In this document: in pieces, positions 16,717-24,260 of the stretch
Layout of the letters: every line of letters begins with the position of its first letter
Position numbering within the stretch: the stretch's first letter is position 1
IMG/VR virus record: IMGVR_UViG_3300028361_000099
Location: 1-28,099 of that record
From: a virus
Reading direction: 5' to 3' (one strand)
DNA: 28,099 nt
Translations under genes and position numbers: made by a program
Notes under the pieces: model-generated
The model's input: only the letters and a program-made list of their open reading frames with translations
What the model was told of the DNA's origin: nothing
Database searches by the model: none

Positions 16717-17334
16717 TTATATTTCCTTTAAAAATGATTTGTAAGCTTCTGATATTTCGTTTGCTGCTTTTACTATGTTTTTTTCCATCTTAGTGACCTC
16801 TAATTCGTGAAAAGGTCGGTGAAATGACTTAATTATGCCAGTTACACCTACTTTTTTCTTCCCTTCTCTCCAAAAATCAACTGATTCTTCCTTTATCTCT
16901 TTAGTTTGGATCCAATCTAGGTCACAAAATTCCGGGAATTCCCCGATGCTGTGCTTCAGAGCAACTGCATAGAAGAGAAGTTGACCGTGTTTTATAACCT
17001 TTGCCTTTGTCCAAGGTATCTTTCCTGTCTTGTACTCCCTAAAAACATTGTCTATAGAGTTGTAGCTGTCCAAGTATGAGAGAATTGGTACACCCATAAC
17101 GTCAGTTCTAATCTCAAACTCAGGCATATCGTATACCACGAGGTCTGGTAGTAGCTCTTTGTGTTCGTTGTTCTCGATCATCCCTGCAATCCCTTTGCCA
17201 AACCTCAAGTACTTAGTATCCAACTTCTTCCCACACTCAAAGTACTCTTTCCTGTACCGTGTTGGATTGGATAACCAACACGAGTACTGGGACCAAGAGA
17301 GGTGGGGTTTGGGTAAAATTAATTGATCTTGCAT
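16717..17334 (-). CDS. PD-(D/E)XK nuclease, RecB/Cas4-like, 205 aa
   Basis: The motifs of this superfamily are in order: LSWSQYSCW near residue 12, RFGKGIAG at 45-51, the metal-binding Asp89 in ILSYLDSYN, the E100-Y-K102 pair in FREYKTGK, and Q118-xxx-Y122 in KHGQLLFYAVAL. This is the RecB-type nuclease layout, as in phage exonucleases that process ends for recombination. The His usually found after the GxG block is replaced (GKGIAGMIE). Length is close to a single-domain phage exonuclease. It overlaps the upstream gene by 16 nt. A role in end processing next to the recombination genes is likely. Confidence 0.8.
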   Translation of the reverse strand: MQDQLILPKPHLSWSQYSCWLSNPTRYRKEYFECGKKLDTKYLRFGKGIAGMIENNEHKELLPDLVVYDMPEFEIRTDVMGVPILSYLDSYNSIDNVFREYKTGKIPWTKAKVIKHGQLLFYAVALKHSIGEFPEFCDLDWIQTKEIKEESVDFWREGKKKVGVTGIIKSFHRPFHELEVTKMEKNIVKAANEISEAYKSFLKEI

Positions 17335-17546
17335 ATTATGTCTTCTATTTTTTTATCTGTGTGGATGTTCCTGTGTGTTTCCAAGGAACCATCGGAGTCT
17401 TGAATTGTCACTGTACCTGTAGTGAAGTAATGGTTTAATCTCATTTTACCTTTCTTATAAGAGTCCATCACATTGTTTTTTGAAACCACATTCTTAAAAC
17501 CATAGACTTCCATTAGTTCCTCTGAAAATGCTTTAGAGTGTTCCAA
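17319..17546 (-). CDS. Hypothetical protein, 64-75 aa, start uncertain
   Basis: The core is RLNHYFTTGTVTIQDSDGS, a beta hairpin pattern I have seen in small phage proteins but cannot name. The frame opens with a TTG at 17546 that overlaps the upstream stop by 14 nt. An ATG at 17513 is preceded by GAGGA four bases upstream, a Shine-Dalgarno-like site, giving a 64-residue product. The shorter form is supported by that ribosome site, the longer form by a continuous helix (SKAFSEELMEVYGF). It overlaps the nuclease start by 16 nt, which implies coupled translation. Confidence 0.6.
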   Translation of the reverse strand: MEHSKAFSEELMEVYGFKNVVSKNNVMDSYKKGKMRLNHYFTTGTVTIQDSDGSLETHRNIHTDKKIEDIICKIN

Positions 17547-18054
17547 GTTCCGCTTCTTTCTCCATAAGCAGTGGAGCTAAACTGAGCTTGTCATCGTCAG
17601 TTAGCTTCACTGAAGCCTTAATCTGGGCAACGATTAGGTTGAAAGCTTCAATACTCAGGCAAGATTGGACAGCTTGTGTTGCTTTGGTTAGTGCTACAGA
17701 ACTTACTGGTGACGGTGGAGTTACTGGTTCAGGTGTCACTGGTGCGGGTGGAGTGGTTGCTACTGTAGCAACTGGACGGCTAACAACTGGCTTAGTTACA
17801 GGCTCTTCTCGTCTTTTGCTAATGTTGAAGTACTCCTTCCAGATCTTATTCATGTGAGGTGCGATGAACTGATGAGCTTCATCCATTGTCCCTGCTTTCA
17901 CTACGATCTCAGGTTGTATGTTTGCATACTCTCCAGTTGGAACAACCATTCTCATAGAATAGCTAACCATTTCTGGCTCCTGTGATGCTTTCTTGACCAC
18001 TTTTTTTGTCACTTTTTTTGTCACTTTTTTAACTGCTTTCTTTTTTGCGGGCAT
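17533..18054 (-). CDS. Lys-rich-tailed, Pro-rich-linker DNA-associated protein, 173 aa
   Basis: Residues 1-23 are almost all Lys/Val/Thr (KKAVKKVTKKVTKKVV), a tail of the type that binds DNA or RNA, built from repeats of TKKV. Residues ~29-82 form a compact domain (YSMRMVVPTGEYANIQPEI, then HMNKIWKEYF). A Pro/Val-rich linker follows at ~85-120, then a C-terminal helical region, DDDKLSLAPLLMEKEAELG. The neighbour is a RecB/Cas4-like nuclease, so a role in recombination or DNA condensation is possible. I do not know the family name. ATG 18054 follows AAATATC, no Shine-Dalgarno. Confidence 0.6.
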   Translation of the reverse strand: MPAKKKAVKKVTKKVTKKVVKKASQEPEMVSYSMRMVVPTGEYANIQPEIVVKAGTMDEAHQFIAPHMNKIWKEYFNISKRREEPVTKPVVSRPVATVATTPPAPVTPEPVTPPSPVSSVALTKATQAVQSCLSIEAFNLIVAQIKASVKLTDDDKLSLAPLLMEKEAELGTL

Positions 18055-18059
18055 GATAT

Positions 18060-18353
18060 TTATAGGCTATTTTTAGTAAATCTTAGAGAAGCTTTTTCGA
18101 TAAAAGTAGCTTCCCCAGTACTTTCTTCTGTTGCTTTTTGAGCCTTCAGATCTTCGTTCATTTCTACAACCTTGTCTGTATAGGTCCAAGATTTTAATTT
18201 AGCAATCTTGAACTTTCCTACAGCTGTCTCAGCTTTCTCAACCCCCTCTTCACCCATTTTGGTTATAATCTCCATCTTCAGGAGATCTTTTTGTGCAGTC
18301 ATCTCTCTGATTTTAGCGTCAAGGACTGCGTACTCTTCGTGAATTTTTGACAT
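18060..18353 (-). CDS. Helical phage protein, 97 aa, function unknown
   Basis: Residues ~5-32 form an amphipathic coiled coil (EYAVLDAKIREMTAQKDLLK). A beta segment follows, VGKFKIAKLKSWTYTDKVVE, and the C-terminus is FIEKASLRFTKNSL. Coil then 'G-x-F-x-h-x-x-x-x-x-W' is seen in small phage proteins near single-strand annealing and nuclease genes (Gp157-like), but the match is loose. The start is one base after the RHH stop in a TAGTATG junction; five bases separate its stop from the next gene. Confidence 0.6.
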   Translation of the reverse strand: MSKIHEEYAVLDAKIREMTAQKDLLKMEIITKMGEEGVEKAETAVGKFKIAKLKSWTYTDKVVEMNEDLKAQKATEESTGEATFIEKASLRFTKNSL

Positions 18354-18354
18354 A

Positions 18355-18507
18355 CTATTTCTTATTATTAGTAATAAAGAAGTCTATGATTTCTCGGAAG
18401 ACCTCTCCCTCGGTTAATTTTTTCCTCTTAGCTCTTGCTTTCACAAAAGCTCCCTGGTCTTCCCGAACTCGTGTGTTGACTCTAGCCATTGGTTTTGCTC
18501 TTTTCAT
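18355..18507 (-). CDS. Small ribbon-helix-helix (CopG/Arc-like) DNA-binding protein, 50 aa
   Basis: Translation gives 50 residues. A basic start (MKRAKPM) leads to the strand ARVNTRVRED, then helix 1 (QGAFVKARAKRKK), a turn LTEGEV, and helix 2 (FREIIDFFITN). The pattern of alternating residues R-V-N-T-R-V, then the 'L-T-E-G-E-V-F-R' turn before helix 2, is the ribbon-helix-helix fold. Such dimers bind operator DNA, so it is a candidate regulator of this phage; the CACCGACA sites in the two promoters are possible targets. The ATG overlaps the upstream stop as ATGA, and its TAG is followed one base later by the next ATG. Confidence 0.8.
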   Translation of the reverse strand: MKRAKPMARVNTRVREDQGAFVKARAKRKKLTEGEVFREIIDFFITNNKK

Positions 18508-18878
18508 TTTAATTTTATTATTTTTTCTGCTAATTTATTTGCTTTCGACCTAGTAATGGAGATTACTCCATCATCTCTCAAATCTGATATAACTTCGTAT
18601 CTTATCAAACAAAACTCGTCTTTGAATTTTATAATAAGATATGAAGGTAAGGGGGGTATTACTGCACCATCGCAGGGCTTCGGTCTACTGATCTCATCTG
18701 AGAATTTCCATACTAATCCAGTCTTTTCAAGTGCGGGTAGTCCTTCGTCCTGTCCTTTTTCTATCTTTGCAAACTGAAAAGACTCAGTGTTTGTTTGTTT
18801 CAATTCGTAAAAACAGTAGAACCTTTTCTCTTTGAAATACTGGTTCAAAACTGTGTTCCACTTTTGCTCACGCTTCAT
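18504..18878 (-). CDS. PD-(D/E)XK-type, Holliday-junction-resolvase-like protein, 124 aa
   Basis: An N-terminal helix with E4 (KREQKWNTVLNQYFKE) leads to the strand FYCFYELKQT, giving the E25-L-K27 pair, and then Gln43 in KIEKGQDEGL. Next are GLVWKFSDEISR, PKPCDGAVIPPLPSYLIIKF and FCLIRYEVI. The order Glu, E-x-K, Gln, then strands is that of small resolvases and RecU-like phage proteins. An Asp before E-x-K is not obvious, so the active site may be partly atypical. It neighbours other recombination genes. Start and end both overlap neighbours by ATGA. Confidence 0.6.
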   Translation of the reverse strand: MKREQKWNTVLNQYFKEKRFYCFYELKQTNTESFQFAKIEKGQDEGLPALEKTGLVWKFSDEISRPKPCDGAVIPPLPSYLIIKFKDEFCLIRYEVISDLRDDGVISITRSKANKLAEKIIKLK

Positions 18879-19162
18879 ATTTCTTCAAACCAATTTAAAC
18901 TTTCTTCAGCAATAATCTGTTCATCGAGAGTCATCTTGTGGAAGATATAATGTTCTCCTCCTCCCAAAGTACTTTTCTCATCTGTCGGTGACACGTAGAT
19001 TATTCCTATGTTGATAATATCTTTCATCTCAATAAACGCTTTAATACAGTCATCATACGAGAAACCTGCCTGTCTTCCCTTGCTCATCAATTCATTCTTG
19101 TGTATCCAACCATCGTTGTGTTCCAGGTATCGAACCATTCTTGTTGTCAGTGTTGCTATCAT
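18875..19162 (-). CDS. Winged-helix-like protein, 95 aa
   Basis: The protein begins MIATLTTRMVRYLEHNDGWI, then HKNELMSKGRQAGFSYDDCI and a strand-rich part IGIIYVSPTDEK, ending in an acidic helix EESLNWFEEI. Helix-turn-helix followed by a hairpin of strands fits a winged-helix DNA-binding fold; this is a pattern guess. ATG 19162 gives an ATGA overlap with the upstream gene's stop, while an ATG at 19231 would need a long overlap, so I chose the shorter form. It follows a HIT-family gene. Confidence 0.55.
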   Translation of the reverse strand: MIATLTTRMVRYLEHNDGWIHKNELMSKGRQAGFSYDDCIKAFIEMKDIINIGIIYVSPTDEKSTLGGGEHYIFHKMTLDEQIIAEESLNWFEEI

Positions 19163-19512
19163 TTTATAGTTACCAAGTGATAGTGAAAATGTAACGGTAT
19201 GCTCCTGTTCTCTTTCTTGTTTAAAATGCACTGGTTGAAGTCCTCCTCCTCCAGTATCCGCTCAAGTTCTTCCTCTTCTGCTACATTCATTTCTATTCCT
19301 CTTTCAAAGTGTCGTTTCGGAGCCAGTAGTCTGTGGTTTATGAAGCACTTGTCGTAAGGGAACCTATTTTTTATGATAATCCAGTAATCGTATTCCTTTT
19401 CCAACAACTCCTTGTCGCAGAAAATACAGTTCCCTTTGTACTGTGATGCTAGGTAGTGCATGTACCTTTCCTGTGTTGCGTTTGTTCGGAGTGTTGTCTG
19501 GTTTAGGGTCAT
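19159..19512 (-). CDS. HIT-family (histidine triad) protein, 117 aa
   Basis: CIFC at 29-32 suggests a zinc site. H60 in INHRLLAPKRH and H68 follow, then a helix EEEELERILEEE, and the triad H108-F-H110-Y-H112-L-V at the C-terminal end. This is the H-x-H-x-H-hydrophobic signature of nucleotide hydrolases and transferases of the HIT superfamily, which act on AMP-linked substrates such as AppppA or AMP-lysine. The spacing NHRLLAPKRH, then about 40 residues, then the triad is normal. It is the first gene behind promoter P2, with a leader of about 8 nt. In a phage it may remove AMP from molecules or handle alarmones. The exact substrate is unknown. Confidence 0.8.
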   Translation of the reverse strand: MTLNQTTLRTNATQERYMHYLASQYKGNCIFCDKELLEKEYDYWIIIKNRFPYDKCFINHRLLAPKRHFERGIEMNVAEEEELERILEEEDFNQCILNKKENRSIPLHFHYHLVTIK

Positions 19513-19526
19513 ATCATTCTTCTCTA

Positions 19527-19555
19527 ATTATAATCTATGGCGGTGTCGGTGTCAA
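19527..19555 (-). promoter_or_regulatory. Sigma-70 promoter P2, consensus -35 and -10
   Basis: On the minus strand TTGACA (19550-19555) and TATAAT (19527-19532) are separated by 17 bp. Both hexamers match the consensus at all six positions. The predicted start point near 19520 leaves only about 8 nt before the ATG at 19512, so the mRNA is nearly leaderless. The word CACCGACA (19544-19551) overlaps the 3' end of the -35 box and also occurs in P1. The -35 box overlaps the stop codon of the HNH gene. Confidence 0.9.
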
Positions 19556-20079
19556 ATATTCAGCGTTAACTTCTTACTTCTTCTAGTATTGTTCATTTGT
19601 TCTTTTCGTGTAGCCCACTTACAATTTTTTGTAGTATAGTTTCCATCATTATTAATTCTTTCAATAGTCATTCCAGACTCTTTTTTCCACCCAATGTCTT
19701 TTATAAAGTTTTTAAACTTATGCCATCTTTTTGATACCTTTATCCCCCTTGCTCCATAATATTTATAATCCTTGCAGTTTCTATTTTCACATCTCTGTAT
19801 CATTTTACTCCAGATATGATATTCCTTTGGAACCTTTTTTCCAGAAGGTGTAAGACCATGAACGGTAGACCTTTTAATCACGACATCTTTTGCATAACAT
19901 CCACATGATTTCGTATCCCCATTTCTAAGGTGTGGCATAAATACTTTTACTTCTTTGCCACAACTACATCTACACAGAAACCTTCTTTTTCTATTATTAG
20001 GTATTTTACTAATTTCTTTTATAGCAAAAAGTCTACCGAAAGTTTTACCTATAATTTTTGATGAATCTATTTTTCTCAT
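19552..20079 (-). CDS. HNH-type homing-endonuclease-like protein, 175 aa
   Basis: The N-terminal part has a zinc-ribbon pattern (CRCSCG and KSCGC around residues 37-61). The C-terminal part has the segment [36 protein letters not shown] and EQMNNTRR, the layout of phage HNH/AP2-type endonucleases found as free-standing mobile genes. The gene begins inside the stop of the SF2 helicase gene (ATGA overlap). Its last residues LTLNI equal those of the helicase, with four of 18 bases different and all silent. That suggests insertion at the helicase 3' end with recoding. Its stop is part of the -35 box of P2. Confidence 0.8.
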   Translation of the reverse strand: MRKIDSSKIIGKTFGRLFAIKEISKIPNNRKRRFLCRCSCGKEVKVFMPHLRNGDTKSCGCYAKDVVIKRSTVHGLTPSGKKVPKEYHIWSKMIQRCENRNCKDYKYYGARGIKVSKRWHKFKNFIKDIGWKKESGMTIERINNDGNYTTKNCKWATRKEQMNNTRRSKKLTLNI

Positions 20080-21347
20080 ATATTCAATGTTAGCATTTCA
20101 GCGAAGTCTTTACCACTCATAATCGTATCGTGACAGTCACTGTCACATCCATTAACGACCAAGTGGATGTAGAGATTTTTCTTCAACTTGTTGGAACGAA
20201 GCACTCGCCCCAGTGACTGTTCGTAGTGAACAAACTGCCAAGACTTGCTTGCGTAAATCACACACGGGAATGATGGTAGCTCGTATCCAGAAGAGATGGC
20301 GTTGTTTGCAACAATAATGTGTGGTTCTGGGCTTTCGTCCACTGTCTTGATGAACGTCCTGTCCTTCGTTTCCCCTGTCAGAGTGGAAACTGTGTACCCC
20401 TCTTTCCGTAACTGCTTTGCAATCTCGTTGATCTGAGCAGTGTAGGTAGCAAAAATCAGGAGCTTAGGGAATTCTGCGGCTCGTTCTATGATGTAATCTA
20501 TCTTTTTGGACTTGAAAATTTGAGTCTCATCTCTCATTACGTCAGTCTTACCGTCAATTTCCTCTATTTTCTTTCCGTACAGCACTCCATTTTCAATCGT
20601 ACGGAGCCTAGCACGCCTTACAAGAGGATCAGGCTCCGAAAGCATCATATCCTTCACAGCGAGCTTTTGCTCTCCACTGAGCTCAATTTCTACAGTCTTA
20701 TGAGTTTGTTCAGGTACGTCAAAGAAGTCATTTAGACCCCCTGTGTATCCGAATTTCTGGACCAGATTTGCAAGTCTTTGTTTTACCTCTTCATTCTTCT
20801 TTACCATCCATATTCTGCGTATCCCCATTCTGATTTGCGTGTAGTAAACCTCACGAAATGCGGCAAAACTCCAATTCTGTCCGAACAGTATTCCTATGCC
20901 CCACATAGACATTGGTTTTGGTACTGGAGTTGCTGACAGTAGGTACAGTCTCTTTGGGGGGTGTTTCTGCAAAAAGTCGTAGGTAGCTTGGAATATCTGA
21001 GAGGTTTTTGGGTACTGTACTTTTTTTACCTGCTTGTAGTCAGGTGATACCCCCAAGTTATTGTGTACCTCATCTATTATCACAGTGTCGTAGTGTGGAA
21101 GCTCTCTCCAATCTCTCCGCAGATCTTCTTTGCTGATTACTGTCAGATCTACATTTGTTTCCCATTTATCATTCTCATGGAACCACATTTTATCTTCTCT
21201 CTGTTGCTTCGGGCAAATCACCAGTGTCTTACCCTCTGCCATCACGAGTGCGGTCCGAGTCTTACTTGCCCCTGTACCCAAAAACAAACCACATTTATGC
21301 TTGTCTTCGTCTATGATTTTCTGTTGATGTTTATACAGTGGCAACAT
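20076..21347 (-). CDS. SF2 DEAD/DEAH-like DNA helicase, 423 aa
   Basis: Motif I is L23-G-T-G-A-S-K29-T30 (Ser instead of Gly before Lys), motif II is D92-E-V-H95, motif III is S138-A-T140. A helicase C-terminal lobe follows ([40 protein letters not shown]), and motif VI is Q377-SLG-R381-VL-R384. This is a compact two-lobe ATPase for DNA unwinding, replication restart or recombination. The end ...EMLTLNI is reproduced at the end of the HNH gene. ATG 21347 overlaps the exonuclease end by 17 nt. Confidence 0.9.
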   Translation of the reverse strand: MLPLYKHQQKIIDEDKHKCGLFLGTGASKTRTALVMAEGKTLVICPKQQREDKMWFHENDKWETNVDLTVISKEDLRRDWRELPHYDTVIIDEVHNNLGVSPDYKQVKKVQYPKTSQIFQATYDFLQKHPPKRLYLLSATPVPKPMSMWGIGILFGQNWSFAAFREVYYTQIRMGIRRIWMVKKNEEVKQRLANLVQKFGYTGGLNDFFDVPEQTHKTVEIELSGEQKLAVKDMMLSEPDPLVRRARLRTIENGVLYGKKIEEIDGKTDVMRDETQIFKSKKIDYIIERAAEFPKLLIFATYTAQINEIAKQLRKEGYTVSTLTGETKDRTFIKTVDESPEPHIIVANNAISSGYELPSFPCVIYASKSWQFVHYEQSLGRVLRSNKLKKNLYIHLVVNGCDSDCHDTIMSGKDFAEMLTLNI

Positions 21348-21846
21348 TATCCTTTTTGTTTAGTGCTTCAACACAGTATTCAACTTGGAATTTACAGTCA
21401 TCCAGTGCATTGTGATGAGTTCCTTTGCGGGCTCCTGGTACATGGTCTGTAAGATCCATCAATGTACGAATGTCGCGTGCGTTCCAATAAGGAACAGGGA
21501 ACTTCATACCATATTGGTAGAAAGCATTAGACAATAGTGGTATATCGAATGTGGCATGTGACCAAGTGTACTTAGCATCTTGCAGAAACTCCTCAAGCTC
21601 TTGTAGTACGAATTTTAACTCCTTACCATTTCCCGTTATTGATTCTCTTGCTTCAAGTGACTGCTTTAACCACCAGTTAATTGTTGACCAATCCACTGTG
21701 AAACTGTCTCCTTCATTAGCAATATTTCTTTTAAATGTCTCTCCGATCTCTCCTGTTTCCCTGTCAAAGTAACAGGCTCCTATTTGTACAATCATTGAAG
21801 TTGAGCGTGTACCCATTGTTTCAATGTCTATCATTACGTCTTGCAT
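21331..21846 (-). CDS. DEDDh 3'-5' exonuclease (DnaQ/RNase T fold), 171 aa
   Basis: D7-I-E9 at the start of MIDIETMGTRSTSMIVQIGA is the first exonuclease motif, D101 in HATFDIPLLS the second, and H145 with D150 in GTHHNALDDCKFQ the third, so a DEDDh active site is present. The MIDIETMGT start is typical of the small phage and bacterial exonucleases of the Rv2179c-like group. It may trim DNA or RNA at replication forks. It starts 17 bases after the primase stop and overlaps the helicase start. The leader is AAAAAT with no Shine-Dalgarno. Confidence 0.85.
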   Translation of the reverse strand: MQDVMIDIETMGTRSTSMIVQIGACYFDRETGEIGETFKRNIANEGDSFTVDWSTINWWLKQSLEARESITGNGKELKFVLQELEEFLQDAKYTWSHATFDIPLLSNAFYQYGMKFPVPYWNARDIRTLMDLTDHVPGARKGTHHNALDDCKFQVEYCVEALNKKDNVATV

Positions 21847-21863
21847 ATTTTTATTGTTAATTA

Positions 21864-24260
21864 TTAAAAGTCTGCGGATCTTTGTGGATAATCTTGGGGT
21901 GAAGTCCCATCTCTAATCTTTATCCAGTGTGGACTTAGTGCCACTCCAATAAATCTTGCTTCACCTCCTGCATACTGTCTTTTTTCAAACGTGAACCTAT
22001 TACCCTTGGCTCCATAGGCTTTGACTTCTTTCTGGAATGTCATATTCATCTTTGGTTTTCTTCCTCCCTCCGATACACTCCATAGTTTGTATTCTTTGTA
22101 CAACTCAGGACCTTCAAGTGTTCCGTGTGGGTCCAGAATGACGCATTGTGATAGGAAGCCTTCAACTGAGGAGTTCTCTTCTCGATACTCGTCCATCATC
22201 GCTATCTGTTCCTTTGTTAGAACGAATTCTCCATCGTCAGCAAGTAGTTTCGCTCCCTCTATCATCCAGTTTAAAATTCCTGGAAGCTCTTGTGCTAGTA
22301 GTCCAACACTGGAACGTAGTTTGACGTTTGGATTTTCTCGGTAGTTGTTCAGGAAGTTAACAGCACAAATTCTTCTCTCTGTTCCCGAAGAGGTATCGTC
22401 TACCCTGGGGAGGAGGTTCACTGAGAATACGAATTTGGTTTGTGGTCTGAAAGTAAACTGGTCTTTGAATTTCATCTCAGTTGTTACTGACTCTCCCGAC
22501 ACAAGCTTCTTCAATTTGTTGCTCTGGTAGTAGTTCCCTTGTACCTCCTCAATAATATTCAATCTCTTTCCGATGAGTCCTTTGAATCCAAACTGTGCAT
22601 ACAATCCTTCAAGGTCTATGTGAGAAGTAGATTCAGGTCCGATTATCATTGAAATAGTATCTATGAATGTGGACTTACCATTACCTCCGTCCCCTACCAT
22701 AAATAGTGCTTTGTCGTACAACATTGAAGAGGAAAGTATGTATCCACAAAATTGCTGTATCAATTTCATTTTCTCTTCTTGTTCAGGACCTTTCATCCAG
22801 TCTGCTACACAATTTTCCCAAGTTGGGCATTTCGCTGCGGGGTCATATTCAACTGGGTACTGCACCAGTGATACGAATGTTGGGGTGTGTGGTACTAGCT
22901 CCCTAGTCTCGATGTTCAATAGTCCATTCTTCACATTGATGATACGTCCTCCATCGTTTGATAACTTAAACTCAGGGATGATTGACTGAAGACATGCAAT
23001 CTTGTCGGACACGTTCCTCTTTGTTCTGAACCCTCCCAACAAATCTTCGTACAGTCCGTTCAACACCATGTCGGACAGGTCTTGGTCCGACAGCATTTTA
23101 TAAACCCCATCCTTGTAGTCAAAGATTAGTCCAATCTCATTTTTCTTCATGTGCGGGTGCATCTCCAAGAGTGTCCGCTCGTAGTTGGTGAAACGGATCT
23201 TGTCCACTTCCTTTCTCGCCTTTGTTACTCCTGCAATTACATTGTTCATCCGCAACTCCTCTTCTGGAGTTGAGTTGTGAGCTATGAATTCATTACTGGT
23301 CCAGTACGTGTACTTCCCATTGAAAGCACTGTTGATTGTATTTTTTATTTCCTGTCTACCTCCTGCTTCTTTTTCGATACCATGCCATCCAACTTTGTCG
23401 GTATGTTCTATTGCTTGCTTCTTGGTCCAACCTGCTTGTCGCATGAGTGAAGCGGTCACGAGCAGTGCATCGTTGGCACAGTTCTCTCTCGGTAGTGTGC
23501 TGTCATCATCTCCTTTTAGTAGATTGTTGAAGCTGTCTCTCTCACTCATTGGGAATTCTTCCAACACTCTCTCAAAGAATTCATTCTTGTTTGCTTCGGA
23601 TTTCTCTTTCGCTCTGTCATTAGTTGGAGCCTCATCAAACGTCATCGGTATTGCAGTGCTTGGAAACGCTTCTTGTACCTGTTGCATTGTGTACGTGCTA
23701 CCAGTCCTTTTGTACAGTGGTTTTATTTTGAACACTCCATCGGTCCCAGTCTTGTACTTGTCTCCAGTCTTTTTCCAGTACCAAGTCTTCGGGACTCTAA
23801 GTATACGAGTGAGGTCTTTTACTTTGGGGTCAGCGTTCAATGCTGTCACTACGTCCTGTTCTATTTTTTCCCATAGTGCAACACTGGCTTCCCATTCTTC
23901 AGGTGATACTTCTTCTTTGAATATAGGTTCATCCAAACACCAATAGAGATGATACCCGTTCTGTGTTTCTAATATAAAAGTTGGGTCTAGTTTCTTTTTT
24001 ATCTCTTCAAGTTCATCTAAATCTTTACGCCCGTCTATGTCTATAAAAAATGCGTTGATTGAGGAGCAGTTATTTTTCTGTGCATTGGGAGCGTCTTTGA
24101 AACCGTTCACAGTGAAGTAGCTCTCATACCCGTTGATATTGAGTTCGTCCTTTCTTGTTTCACTGGACACTGGTGGTCGGCTCTCTCCTGTTAGGTCAAT
24201 GTACCGAAAAACATGATCTGGAAAAAAAGTTAAGAATATGTCTTTGCTACTATTTGTCAT
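21864..24260 (-). CDS. Bifunctional primase-helicase: archaeo-eukaryotic-type primase plus SF3 helicase, 798 aa
   Basis: Residues 1-160 look like a RepB/AEP-type primase: FFIDIDG at 71-77 (D74, D76 as metal ligands), NGYHLYW at 101-107 (H104), and TRILRVP at 151-157. A PriCT-like linker follows (LMRQAGWTKKQAIEHT). The C-terminal half is a D5-type SF3 helicase: Walker A G523-DGGNGKST531, Walker B LNIIEE 567-572, motif C KFVFSVNLLP 609-618, and the arginine finger RR at 629-630. This is the replication initiator and primase of the phage. It starts with an ATGA overlap of the endonuclease VII gene. The ATG follows an A-rich run. Confidence 0.92.
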   Translation of the reverse strand: MTNSSKDIFLTFFPDHVFRYIDLTGESRPPVSSETRKDELNINGYESYFTVNGFKDAPNAQKNNCSSINAFFIDIDGRKDLDELEEIKKKLDPTFILETQNGYHLYWCLDEPIFKEEVSPEEWEASVALWEKIEQDVVTALNADPKVKDLTRILRVPKTWYWKKTGDKYKTGTDGVFKIKPLYKRTGSTYTMQQVQEAFPSTAIPMTFDEAPTNDRAKEKSEANKNEFFERVLEEFPMSERDSFNNLLKGDDDSTLPRENCANDALLVTASLMRQAGWTKKQAIEHTDKVGWHGIEKEAGGRQEIKNTINSAFNGKYTYWTSNEFIAHNSTPEEELRMNNVIAGVTKARKEVDKIRFTNYERTLLEMHPHMKKNEIGLIFDYKDGVYKMLSDQDLSDMVLNGLYEDLLGGFRTKRNVSDKIACLQSIIPEFKLSNDGGRIINVKNGLLNIETRELVPHTPTFVSLVQYPVEYDPAAKCPTWENCVADWMKGPEQEEKMKLIQQFCGYILSSSMLYDKALFMVGDGGNGKSTFIDTISMIIGPESTSHIDLEGLYAQFGFKGLIGKRLNIIEEVQGNYYQSNKLKKLVSGESVTTEMKFKDQFTFRPQTKFVFSVNLLPRVDDTSSGTERRICAVNFLNNYRENPNVKLRSSVGLLAQELPGILNWMIEGAKLLADDGEFVLTKEQIAMMDEYREENSSVEGFLSQCVILDPHGTLEGPELYKEYKLWSVSEGGRKPKMNMTFQKEVKAYGAKGNRFTFEKRQYAGGEARFIGVALSPHWIKIRDGTSPQDYPQRSADF

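Noticed and set aside
16716-16745. Possible promoter directly before the 68-residue gene (TATAAT with TTACAA 17 bp upstream)
   Set aside because: The -10-like box abuts the ATG and the -35 match is only three of six, so the start point would fall inside the gene.
23284-23946. Long plus-strand frame of 220 codons opposite the primase-helicase gene
   Set aside because: It is antisense to a gene with complete, ordered catalytic motifs, has hydrophobic low-quality sequence and no matching context.
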